Source of the DNA: Burhinus oedicnemus
Taxonomy: Eukaryota > Chordata > Aves > Charadriiformes > Burhinidae
NCBI GenBank assembly: GCA_008921705.1
Contig: VFFE01007103.1
Location: 652,726 to 716,725, forward strand
Reading direction: 5' to 3'
DNA: 64,000 nt
A model generated the notes under the pieces. The model saw only the letters and a list, made by a program, of their open reading frames with translations. It did not search any database and was not told where the DNA came from. Positions 45,011 through 57,216 of the stretch are shown here, in pieces (position 1 is the first letter of the stretch; each line of letters opens with the position of its first letter). The position numbers and the translations under genes are program-made.

Positions 45011-47145
45011 TAAAGTTAAGTATCCTGCAGCCCAGGAGACTGTTAGCCTTCTTTTGCAGCAAAGGTACATTTCTGGCTTATGTTCAACTTGGTGTCCACC
45101 AGGAACCCTAGGTCCTTTGCTGCCAAGCTACTTACCAGACAGTTGACGCCCAGCATGGGGTGTATTCCTCCACAGATGCAGGACTTTGCACTTTAGTTTG
45201 TTGAATTCCATTGCATTCTGGTCACCCCATTTCTCCAGCCTATTGAGGTCCATTTGAAAGGTAGCACAACCCCCTAGTATACCAGTTACTCCTCCCAATT
45301 TTGTATCATGAGCAAACTTGCTGGGAATATACTCTGTCCCATCATCCAGATCATTAATGAAGATGTTGAACAAGATTTCACCTAGTACTAAACCTGGTTT
45401 ACACCCTAGGGTGCATGGATAGTTACTAGCCTTTAACTGGACTTTGTACCACTGATCATCACCCTCTGGGCCCAGCCATTCATCCAGTTTTCAATCCACC
45501 TTACTGTATGCTCATCTAGCCCATATTTCATCAGCTTCTCTATGAGGATCTTACGGGAGACAATGATGAAAGCCTTACTAAAGTCTAGGTAGACAATATT
45601 CACTGCTCTCCCCTCATCTACCAAGCCAGTCATCTCATCATAGAATGTTATCAGGTTGGTCAAGCATGCCTTCCCTTTCATGAATCCATGCTGAGTATTC
45701 CTGATGACTTGTCTTTCATGTGCCTCTAAATGGTTTCCAGGACTAGTTGTTCCATCACCTTCCCAGGGACAGAGGTAAGGTTGACCAGCCTGTAGCTCCC
45801 TCGGTCCTACTTTCTGCCCTTTTTGAAAACAAGAATGACATTTGATTTCCTACAGTTCTGAGCCACTTCTCCCAATTGCCATGATTATTCAAAAATGATT
45901 GAGTGTCCTTGAAATGTCATCAGCCAGCTCCCTCAACACTAGGGTACATCCCATGGGGGCCCATGGACTTACACATGTCCCACTTGCATAAGTATTCCCT
46001 AACCTGATCCTCTTCCACAGAGGATAAATTTTCCTTGCTCCAGACTTTGGTTCTGGTCTCCATGGCCTGGGATTCTGGAAGGCTAATCTTGCTAGTAAAG
46101 ACTTGGGGGAAAGAAGGCATTCAGTATCTCTGCCTTTTCCGTGCCCTGGGGCACAAGGGCCCCTGCCCCATTCAGCAGTGCGCCATGTTTTCCCAAGTCT
46201 TTCTTTTAACACTTCTGTACTTAAAACAGCCCTTTTTGTTGCCTTTGGCATCCCTTGCCAAATTCAGTTCCAAGTGGGCTTTGGCTTTCTTAAATTCATC
46301 TCTGTATGCTCAGACAGTGTCTCTGTTCCTTCCAGATTTCCTGTCCCTGCCTCTGCTTTCTGTATTATTTCCTTTTTATGTTTGAATTTTGCCAGGAGCT
46401 CCTTGTTCATCCATGCAGGCATTCTGGCATTTTTGCCTGACTTCCTGCTCATTGGGATGGACTGCTCCTGAGCTTGGAGGAGGTAATGCTTGAATATTAA
46501 CCATCTTTCTCAGGCCTCCTCTTCTCTCCATGGCCTTATCCCATGGAACTCTTCCAAATGAATCCCTGAAGAGGCCAAAGTCTGCTTTCCTGAAGTCTAG
46601 GGTTGTGATCTTGCTTTTTGCCCTCCTTGCAGGATCCTGAACACCACCATCTCACAGTCACTGAAACCAAGGCTGCTTGTGATCTTTACATCCCCAACAA
46701 GCCTTTCCATGTTTGTGAGTATGAGGTCCAGTAGGGTACCTATCCTCTTTGGCTCCTCTGTCACTTGGGTCAGGAGATTATCAACAGTGCTCTTCAGGAA
46801 ACACCTGGATTACATATGCCCTGCTGTGGTGTTTCTCCAGCAGATATTGTGTGGTTCAAGTCCCCCATAAGAAACAGGGCCTGCGAGCATGAGGCTACTT
46901 GTTCTTCCTTGTCAGGTAGCTTGTTGCAGTATAATGTCACCCTTACTAGTCTGCTCTTTAATGGTTATTCATAAACTCTTAGTTGGCTCCATGCATTCCG
47001 GCTGTTCCGTCACATAAAGGGCAAATCCACTGCCTCATCTGCCTGGCTTATCCTTCCTAAAGAGCCTGTTCCACTCCATTGCAGCGCTCCAGATATATGA
47101 TCCATTGTACCATGTGTCCATTACCATAACAAGGTCATAACCCTT
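45011..47145 (-). mobile_element. CR1 LINE, inverted 5' segment of a two-part insertion
   Basis: On the - strand the segment runs from endonuclease ([20 protein letters not shown], near 47135) through the linker (GKNARMPAWMNKELLAKFKH) and reverse transcriptase (LTNLITFYDEMTGLVDEGRA, YLDFSKAF; then KFAHDTKLGGVTGILGG) to KDLGFLVDTKLNISQKCTFA AKEANSLLGC at about 45015-45120. It stops there, part-way through ORF2. The piece that would follow is present in opposite orientation immediately to the right (from about 47146). Decayed by frameshifts. Confidence 0.9.
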
Positions 47146-47697
47146 CAACCCCTCTACTCTGCTCTCGTGAGACTCTACCTGGAGTATTGTGTCCAGCTTT
47201 GGGGCCCACAATGTAAGAAGGACATGGACCTGTTGGATTGAGTCCAGAGGAGGACCACAAAGATGATCAGAAGGCTGGAGCACTTCTCCTATGAGGACAG
47301 GCTGAGAGACTTGGGATTGTTCAGCCTGGAGAAGAGAAGGCTCCGAGGAGACCTTATAGCAGCATTCCAGTACTTAAAGGGGGCCTACAGGAAAGATGGG
47401 GAGGGACTCTTTATCAGGGAGTTTAGTGAGGGTAACAAGTGTAGATGAGGGGTAATGGTTTTAAACTGAAAGAGGGTAGATTTAGGTTAGATATTAGGAA
47501 GAAATTTGTTACTCTAAGGGTGGTGAGACATTGGAACAGGTTGCCCAGAGAAATTGTGGATGCTCCATCCCTGGAGGTGTTCAGGTTGGATGGGGCTTTG
47601 AGTAACCTGGTCTAGTGGGAGGTGTCCTTGCCCATGGCAAGGGTGTTGGAACTAGATGATCTTTAAGGTCCCTTCCAACCGAAACCATTCTATGATA
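47146..47697 (+). mobile_element. CR1 LINE, direct 3' segment of the same two-part insertion
   Basis: The + strand reads [29 protein letters not shown], stop, [38 protein letters not shown], then the 3' UTR and GATGATCTTTAAGGTCCCTT..ATTCTATGAT. It begins a dozen or so codons after the point where the inverted segment ends and continues to the natural 3' end. The layout inverted-5'/direct-3' is that of twin priming. Confidence 0.92.
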
Positions 47698-50600
47698 TAA
47701 TATGATACAACTGCACACAAATCTCTTAATTCTTCATATTTGTTTCCCTTTCAGTGGGCATTAGTGTACAGGCTAATTTCCCAGAAAGGGTTTGAAGTTT
47801 TTTGCCATAGTATTGCTTTGTAGGCACCTCCTTGCTTACATACAAATACTTGAGGTGATCCTCCTTAAGCTATTTTGTGTTCACTTTCATTCATACCACT
47901 CCAGACCCTTTGTTCATCAACTGGGTCCATCAGTCCCTCACATGGGTGTTGGTTACTCTCTCCCTCCCCTGTCAAGATCTAAGAACCTGAATCTCTTCTG
48001 AAAATAGGTCTTCATTTCCGGTATGGCTGAGGTGCTTTTGGAAGTTTTACTGAAAGAAAGTTATAAGATCACTTTAATCTTATTTATTAAAAAAAAATAA
48101 ATCTTGATTTTACTTTATCATTTAATGATATACTCGGACAGATAGCTAGACATATATTAGTCATTGACTGGCATTCAAGAATCATTCATGTCATATGTAT
48201 TGAATTCATATGTCTATATATGGAAGACTGGAGAGAGCAAAGTTTAGCAGATAAAATGATTATGCTTTCAGTGACAATTTCTAAATTGTTTGTAAACATT
48301 TAAAGCCACAGTAGTTCATGCATATGCTAGGTGATAGAACTTCACTTACTGATTTATATTCCCGACACACCTGTAAATAACCTTGAGTAAAGATCTTAAA
48401 TATCACCTGTGTCCTTGTTTGAAGATTTAAATTAAAGAGAAGACTGACTCTGACAGTGTGCTCCTTACTTCTTATATGAATTTATTAAGTTTCCGATCAT
48501 TAGTTTCAATCTCTTTGTTGGCTAACTAGTCAGGAAAAAAACCCTAGTATTAAAACCTTTATCTTCCTACTGGAAAAAACTAAGTCACCTATTAACCTTT
48601 GTTAGACTATATGGAATGGGTTTCTGCAGTTCAGTGTCTAATGTAAAATCTTGATTTAACTGCATAAATTACATAGCTTATTGTCATCATAAAGCCTGCG
48701 AAACAGCAATTGAACTTCCTTTGCTTTAAGCAATGAAGTTTAAACTTCAAAACCTTGCACCAAAATATACATTGAGATTATAAACCTCAAGAATTCTTAC
48801 ACATTGTATAATTCATTGTTTTCCTGTTATTTTGATTTAATAGCATGCATAGGCTTATTATACGTGAAAGTTTGAACGTGAAAATTAAAATATTACGGTT
48901 TTGCTGTTGGTTACAATAAGGCAAATATTATAAAACAGTAGAGTCATAGAAAGAATAGAAAATGTATTAAAAAAAGAAAGTATTTTTTGTGTTATGTTGA
49001 TACCCATTCAAATACGTAAAAGGTATGTTAAGTCTGTGAAGTAGCGTACCATATGCAAGAATGCCACTCTTTCCAAATATTGCATCATATCTATTCAGTA
49101 TGACAATAGCTTTAGGCATGAAATAAAACTTCAGTTGCTATTATTTTAAATTTTTATGGTAAGATGTTTATGGTACTCTTGGAAATGCTGCATCAAATTG
49201 CACTTGTTTCCTAGATTTATATTGGACTAAAAGAAGTCATTAGCAATTTGCATTTTGAGAGCATTGTTGGTACAATATAGTGGTGTGAGTCACCAAAAGC
49301 TTAGTGACATAAAGAATTACAGCCTGAAGGAAAAAAATATAGTTTGCCCAGAGTACTGCATCTAATTTAGTGTATTATGATCAAAGATTTGAATTGCCTT
49401 TTTATATCTTGTTTTTCAAAATATGAATTTTGTGCTGGTGCAAGGTACTGACTCAGAGTTTTGAAATGATTCCTCTGTGTCCTTGAACAGACACAGCACA
49501 GGCAGCAGCGATTTGTGGCTGCGACAGATGTAGCACAGGCAGCAGAATTGTGATCTTCCCCGCACAATTCAACCATACGCCTTGAATATGACTTTAGAGC
49601 AGTGATGGCAAGCTTCTGGGTTGCATGTCAAAATTCTTATGTGTTCCCATTGTTAACAGAACACAGAAAACTTGTTTGGTGCCTTTGCTGCTGCTGTGCC
49701 AGAGTTCGCTTTTCCATTGTCTGTTGCTCTAGTGGGCTACTAACTATGGGAAATGGACCGGTATGATGATTATGGGAATATTAGCAGGTGATCAAATTAA
49801 CCCTTAGTTCCTTTAAGAGGCAAGATAACACTTTAAAGAGACTGGGCATGTCTCCATTTCTGACTTACTCTTTGCTTCTTAGGCAGCCTTAACTGGGAAT
49901 ATAAGAAAAGTAACCTCCAGTGCTTTCTGATATACACAGATCTTTCTTCAGAATTCACTATGTATCTAGTTTTCCATGGAAGAATATTTGAAAGGAGGAA
50001 AGAACTGAAGAAGTGGAAGAGACTTGATTTCATTTATGGGGAGCAAATAATTAATTTAGGGTCTACCCCATGGAAATATAGTTTCCGTTAATTCACTAAA
50101 TTAGAATATTTTGGCCAAATACGGATAAAACAAATTCTTTTGGCAGAATAATAGGCTTTGATTATCCTACACTAGAATTGACTGAACAGTGCCAAGCAGT
50201 GGAAGTTTTATCTAGATGGGGACAATCTAGATAAAATTACATCTCGAGTTTTGTTTACCTGTAGCTATTACCTACGAATATATTTCTTATTCGTTTCTTG
50301 TGGAAAACTGAGAGGAAATCTCCCACACCATTTTTAACCTTTCGGTTGTTTCTCCTCCAAACTTCATGAACTCTTATTCTATCCAGTGTTCACAACAGTA
50401 TCCCGGTTAGTTCTTCTTTCCTGGAGACTTCTTGTGTTTGCAGCCATATGGAGCATGAAAAAGAGGGAATTGTATCAACTTTTTTAGCATAGGCTCGCCA
50501 GACTGCACAGTAATGGGCAAGGCTGCTGCTATAAACCTGCCTCTGCTGCTGGGAGGCCTCGTCTACTAAAACTAGCACTGTTGAAGTCCAGCATTGACTT

Positions 50601-53600
50601 TGTAGATTCAGTGGTGTTTACATCAAGTCTACATATTTGTTGATGCTTTTGTATTCTATGGTCATGATTTACAGTGATACTGTTTATAACGATGTTAATT
50701 CATATTTTACAACAATTCTTGACTACTGTTTCATAACTAATTTTTCATAAGCATAGACGCCTTCATAAGCATTTAATGGAGGGAGAATGTTCATTGAATA
50801 GTTTTATTTCTTTATTTTTTTTGCCATAAAATGCACGTGACTGGAGGACACATAGAAACTCTGAACATTCAGATATAGAATAGTAGCAGTACCTCCAGTA
50901 TACAACCTGATCTTAAATTCTTCTGAAGAAAAATGCTGCAATGCTGGGAAAGCATGTAGACTTTAAAAGACAGAAGTTGTAAAATTTAAACTGAACAGTT
51001 TGAAACAGCGTAAGATACTGGTTCGTACTTCATATTAACAACAGTATCATGATGACTCATCAATACTTGTAGAGTACGCAGGAGAAAAAGAAAACCAAAT
51101 TGCTCTATGAAAACTTTTCCATTTATGTTTGTAGTTCAGACTATAGTCCTTCTTTCTGTGGGGAGCATTAAGAGGATCTAATTCTTCTGCCCATTATTAT
51201 TACATAAACCTTGTAGAAACTTACTGTCTTTGACATCTCAACACCTTAACGAATTTCTTGAAACAGGCAACCCATTCAAAGTTGTTAGAAAAAGACAGAT
51301 GCACTGCTACATGTATCATGATCACGTAAGATTTATTTCTCTATGAAACCAGTATAAAAATATTTTAATGAGGAAAACTTAGTCTTTTATAAGATTTGTT
51401 TGTTTGTGTTTTATAAAAGTTATCACAGACTAAATTTCAGGTTTATTATGTTGTTGATTCTTTTGTGTATCTTTCTATGAAAGAATATTAGAAGAGTTCT
51501 TAATTAGATTCTATTAAAGAATTTTTTTAATGCAATTCAAGATGTAAAGATGCTTTTTACAAAGTGGGATTTTTTCTTATACATAAGTAACACACCAGAG
51601 TGCAACTTCTTTTTCTGTTAAGGCAAATTGTAGCAGAGCATAAAGCTTGGCACAAGCTTGTTCCTCACCATAGGTATTTCCACAGTTTTTCTTGCAGGAT
51701 TCTGCAGTCTGAGAGAAGTCATAGGACCAGCTGATCTAGCTGCTGAAAAGAGAAAGAAGATAGCTTTGTATACTTGTGCAAGGTCCTAAAACCTGGCAAA
51801 ACTATTCGTAGCATAAACACTTAAAACACTTAAAAAAATTTATCATATCCTAATGTCTCTAACAACACGTTCATGTGCTGGTTTATGTTCATGGTCAAGA
51901 ATTTATACTATACTAACATCTCTTACAATGTATTATGTGCATAGCACTTGGAGGCATAAATATTTACTCCTACTGAAGGTAGTTTGATTTTTAAATGTAT
52001 TGCTTTTACAAGAAAGGATATTAACTTCTCTGTAGCTGCTTGCTGCTATTTACTAGTGAATCTGGATGACTGTCAGAAATCTAGAAAGCTACTAGAAGTC
52101 TAAACAGGAAAAAAAGAGTACTTAAACTACAGCTGAGTTTTTCTGGATAATATCAGCTCCTTGAACAGAAAACCCCCACCAGCTCTTTTTTGAAAATTCT
52201 ATGCAAGACTTATGACTGTCAGTCTACTTGATCTAGGTGATGAAAACCATTTTCTTCATGGAATATTTTTTTGATTCTTATCATTTAAGTTTGCTTTTTA
52301 TAATGGTAGCATTTTGATAGCAACAAAAATGAGCATTTTATATTTTTTTATTTGATAATTAAAAGTAAGAGAGATTTCTTTTTTTTCCCCCAAATTTTTT
52401 TGTGAAATCATAATTTGTTTCTATCTAACACCAAAGAGGCAGTCAGAAGAGCATTTGCAATGCTTTTGGCTATTTTGTAATTAGTAGAATAACCTATTTG
52501 TTTTCTTGGAATATCGTGGATTTCAGCATGATGCAAAAACACTGAAAAATATTGTAGGGGAAGGTCACAGAATCACCATCACTAGCAATCTCTAAGTCAG
52601 TCATGGCTATACCCATCAGTGCCTTTTACTTTTGCTTGTCTTTGCTTTAATGAAATCAATGTCTAATCCCAGGATTGTCTTAGATTTTGAATTGTTTTGT
52701 GCCAGAGACATTGCTGTGTCTTGTCTGGATGAATGCATAGTTATGATAATTCATTAATAAATAATATATTTAGTCATATTTTGTGCCAAAAATAATTAAA
52801 ATAACTCTTGTTAGAATGTGGATCCAACTACTAAATTTAGTTTCTTGCATTATTTCATCATTCTGACTCATGTCCTTCTTTCTTTAGTCTTAGAATATAC
52901 ATTAGAGATGTCTCTCTTGTCTGCCCATAATAACCTTTACTAAGCAATTTTCTGAATCACTAGAAGTGAAAGAATCAACTAAAGCTGTAAACAACTTCAG
53001 ACACAGTAAGAATGAATTATATGTGTATACAAAAAGAGGAAACATTGTTTGATTGAAATCTTGACTTTTACAAAAATGTAGCAAGAAACTTGCGGTTGGA
53101 GGAAGTATTTTAAAGCATTTTAAAATAGACCATCATAAGATAAAAGCTAGCTTTGACAGTTTTTCTTCTAGAGTTACTATGTAGAACTTTGTCAGGATCC
53201 TAAGTAGTTATATTCTTTATTGCTGCTGAGAGTCACCTAGCTTCTGCTGCATGATCTGGTTTTGGCTGGCAGCGTGGGGACTTAAGTTCCCAGATGGACG
53301 GCAGGCTCTGCACTCATACTACATTTGAGAAAGAATCCCATGGAAAAGCTAATTAAATAACAGAAAGCAGGTAAAGGGTTTAAAAATCAGGGTTCGTTTT
53401 TTAATCAGTTATTTTACTTATAGAATTTAGGAAGTAGCCCTCCGGTGAAGAGGGAAGTCAGCAAGGTGGGGCTTGAGCTTTGAAATCCTTCAGCAGGTGA
53501 TATGTAGAGATACCAAGATGGAATTTTCCTGAGTGAAGCAAAATTACTTAAGGTCACTGAAGTTTTATTTCATTTCTTACTCCATCAGCAGATGGAAAAA

Positions 53601-56600
53601 AGGTTGTCAGGAAAAGAGGAACATAAGGTCAAGTGAGGCCTAAGAGTATCTAGTGCAATATGATGGCCAAGTACAGTCCTTACAATTAAGAGGTGGAAAG
53701 AATTTGCAAGACCTTAAATCAAGGTTCAGCTTCTGCTTGCATCTGTTAAGATTTGTATAAAGTCTGGCAGCAGCTTTGGCCTTGGTGATAGTGGAGAGAT
53801 ACCTGTAGACCCACCAAAACTGGTCTTATTTTGGGAGGCTCATATAATATCACCAAGCCGAAACCAGGCATAGACAGGACAGAGAAGTGATAGTTGTCTC
53901 AGAGTTAGATAGTACAGTTGTTGCCTCTCGTTTCAGCCCAAGGGGTCTTTGACATCTTTACTTGTTGTCAGAGTCAGTGAATTAAGTGTTAAGGGATTGA
54001 AACTGCCCCAGCAGTCAGTTCAATGAGAACAAAGTTGAATGCATCTTTTCTTGATTTGGCACTCAACTACTAACCAGAAGTGCATCTTGGACTTGAATAA
54101 ACTTTAAAGACCATCTGTTTTCAGGTTTTTCAGTAATCTCAAACTGGTTTTGTTTACAGAAATTGTTGCTCTTCCCTTTTTGTCTGTTTGATTCTCCTTA
54201 AAAAGGTTAGACTCAGTGTTGATATTGCTTAGTTATGCAGCTCATCCCATCAGTTTTGAGTAATATCAACTGGGTTAAATATATGTTCAGAAATGAAAAA
54301 TTCTAATTGTAGTTTATATTAGAGTTCTAAGAGCCTAGGTGATAGGCAGATAAATTCTTTACATGCCTTTTGGTGACATGATTTTGTTCTTGGTGATTCG
54401 AGTTTGTCTTAAATAAGTGTTCATTTTTTCCCACTGTTTACCCTCCTTTTTTGTTATTAAATGCATTTCTCTCTAGTTTAGCCAATAGTCCTTGACTATT
54501 CAAATGGAGTTGATCCAAAATATGTAATGCTCTCTCAGCAAGGAATGTGAACTTCTTGCCTATAAAACTATTTACCTAACCAGTGATTCACTTCCAAAAC
54601 TTTGTTTTCCTTTGTGCAGAATATAAGATCTATGTTTGGAAACATTTCATCATTCCCAGTTTAAAAGTTACAGATTTCTTCAGAGAACTGTCACATAAAG
54701 CAGCAGTGGTAATAACTGTCTGCACATTAATCTTCAGTGTACAAATGTGATAAATTTTGAGAGAGTCCACAAAGGAGTTTAGTTCAGTATCAATAATCTT
54801 TTTTTTTAAAAAAAGTTAAGTGTTACTATTAATGTCAGTATTTCCATATGCATAAAATGTGGCTATGAGATTCAATTACTTATTTTTCCTAGGACAGCTC
54901 AACATCCTATATTTCCTCCAAGATTAGTATGAGTTCATTCTGCACCATGTCAAATTATGTTTCTAACCTAGGCCAACAAACACTGTGTAAGAATACTTTT
55001 TTCTCCAGTGGAAAAATGAAATCTTGACTAATTCTTGACTGGTATTTATTTTGCTTTTACCTGGATTTTTTTTTTCCCTTTTTTTTGGTGTTGGCATTTT
55101 CTGTGCAGCAGGAAATCTCCAGTATTCAATCAAATATACTTGCGTGTTCTAAGAAAAATTGATAGTCCTTTTAGAATCGAGGAAGATGATAGCTTTATTT
55201 AAAAATAAGGTATGTGGCCGTCAGTGGAAGTTAGTCTCAAGCAGCAGAAGTTAAGGAAAATAAAATAACTTCAGTAAATTAGCTTAAATTTAAGAAATCT
55301 GTACTTTGATGTCGTCTGCTTGCAATTCCTGTTTCCTACTAGCTAACTGAAAGCTTTATATAATTTCCACTAACACAGGAGTCTCAGCTCATATTGTTTG
55401 GCCCTTAGCTGGATTTCTTCTAATTTCTTTTCAGTTTTAGTCAGAAACCCTGTTGGCATTTTAAGACATTTGCAATCTGTAGCAGTCATATTATACAGAA
55501 CAAGAGGAAGAGCCTGTGCTTGGTATTCTGTTTAACAGGAAGGCTGTCTTCAACAGAAGTGCTCCACTGCTATTGCTTTTGCAACATATCATTACAATCA
55601 GTATCATTTGTTCCATGCGTTTTCAGCATCTGTGAAGCAGCAGCTGGTTACTGCTTTCTTCATCATCAAAGTGCTTTCAAGGACATTGGACTAGAAACTT
55701 CTAGGAGAATTTTATTAATTTGCAAACACAGGAGTATGAGTATTTCAATGTTGGTTTCAAATGTAGGTCAAGTAAGATGTTAAAAATTATTGAGGAAGGC
55801 TCATCGACCATGGGAATGTGTGTGTTGATCAAATACGAAAAATCTTGGAAGCAGTGGAATTTTCTTCGTATAATTTTAATGATTCTCCATTATTTTGATA
55901 ATTTTAACTTTCTTCTTTATAATTTCCTTTTATTTTGCTAGGCATACCAGAAATAAAATAGGTGCCTTTAAATCTTCATGGCGACATAAAATAGCTGCAT
56001 TTACTACACTTCACTCCTGGGATTTACACAGCTATAACACAAACAAGTCTTCTTCAAACAGAAATCTGGGCACATTCTAACCTCCTCTAATCCTTTTGCA
56101 ACATTAAACATCTACAAATTGCACTTAATCGGTAGCAACCTGCCTACATTTTACTTATGTGAAGTTTAGCAATAAAACCAAAAAGCTTTTGACATTTCAA
56201 TTCAGAAGACATCATGCTATTGGCATGTCCTTTGCTTATTTGTTCTTAGGTGTAAGTGGGATTCCATTTCTATGATAAAGCTATCAAGAAATGTATCATG
56301 AAGAGGCAGTTACTGTCTTAGCTAATCCACTACTTCTTTTTAATAATAATTCAACATAAACTTGGGGAAAAGAAGATCCAAAATGACCAACACTTAAATG
56401 TTTTAAATAGGTAAGAAACGGTAGGAGAGGCACTATGGGACATAAGAATATTAGATCATCTCAGTGCTCGGTCATATTCTTCATTTACTTAAGGCCAACA
56501 CATTGCAGGTGGTGTTGACAGCAGCTAAAGTCTAATGCAACCAAATATATGGCTAAACTGCTTTGATGATACTTTAAGATGACATCTGTATGCTATTTGT

Positions 56601-56835
56601 TATACCTAGAAATGTGAATTAATTCTTGCTTTCAAAGTTCCTTTAGAATGGGTGAGTGGTGATTTTGGAAAGAGACAGCAAACTTTGCTGTTTGGATTTC
56701 TCCACCTATTAACATACTGTTAAAGTATCTGTAATTCCATTGCACTTCCTTTGGTAAACATAAATTCAAGGAAGTACTTTAGTTAGCCACTATGATTTTC
56801 CCCAGAGAACCTAATTTATTTTATTCTGTTGTTAT
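47698..56835. other. Nine kilobases of intergenic DNA without recognised repeat or gene
   Basis: AT-rich and apparently unique; no CR1 or LTR seen by eye, in contrast to both sides. Open frames at 49367-49576, 50390-50578 and 55520-55783 have no recognisable product. It lies between PMCH and the expected position of IGF1, so regulatory elements are possible but not shown. Confidence 0.5.
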
Positions 56836-57216
56836 GAAATCATAGAATCATTGAGGTGGGAAGGGACCAATGTTCCTGCTCGAAGCAGGGTCAACTACAG
56901 CACATTGTTCAGGACCATGTCTAGTTGGGTTTGAATATCTCCAAGGGTGGAAACTTCACAACCTCTCTGGGCAATCTGTTCTGGTGTTTGACTACCCCTA
57001 CAGTAAAAAAGGTTTTTTGTTACGTTTGAGTGCAATTTCCATTATTTTACATTCCATTGCCTCTTTTTCTTTCGCTGGTTGCCACTGAAAATACTCTGGC
57101 TCTGTCTTTTCTACTGGCTTGCATCTGATATTTATATGCATTCATAAGATCTCCCATGATCCTTTCTTCTCATGGCTAAACAGTCCCAGCTCTCTCACCC
57201 TCTCCTCCTAGGTCAG
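56836..57216 (-). mobile_element. CR1 LINE 3' fragment, old
   Basis: GAAATCATAGAATCATTGAGG..GGGAAGGGACC is the reversed CR1 tail, followed by CACAACCTCTCTGGGCAATC and CTCAGCTCTCTCACCC-like sequence from the 3' end of ORF2. More diverged than the 35.4 kb and 61 kb copies. Confidence 0.85.
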
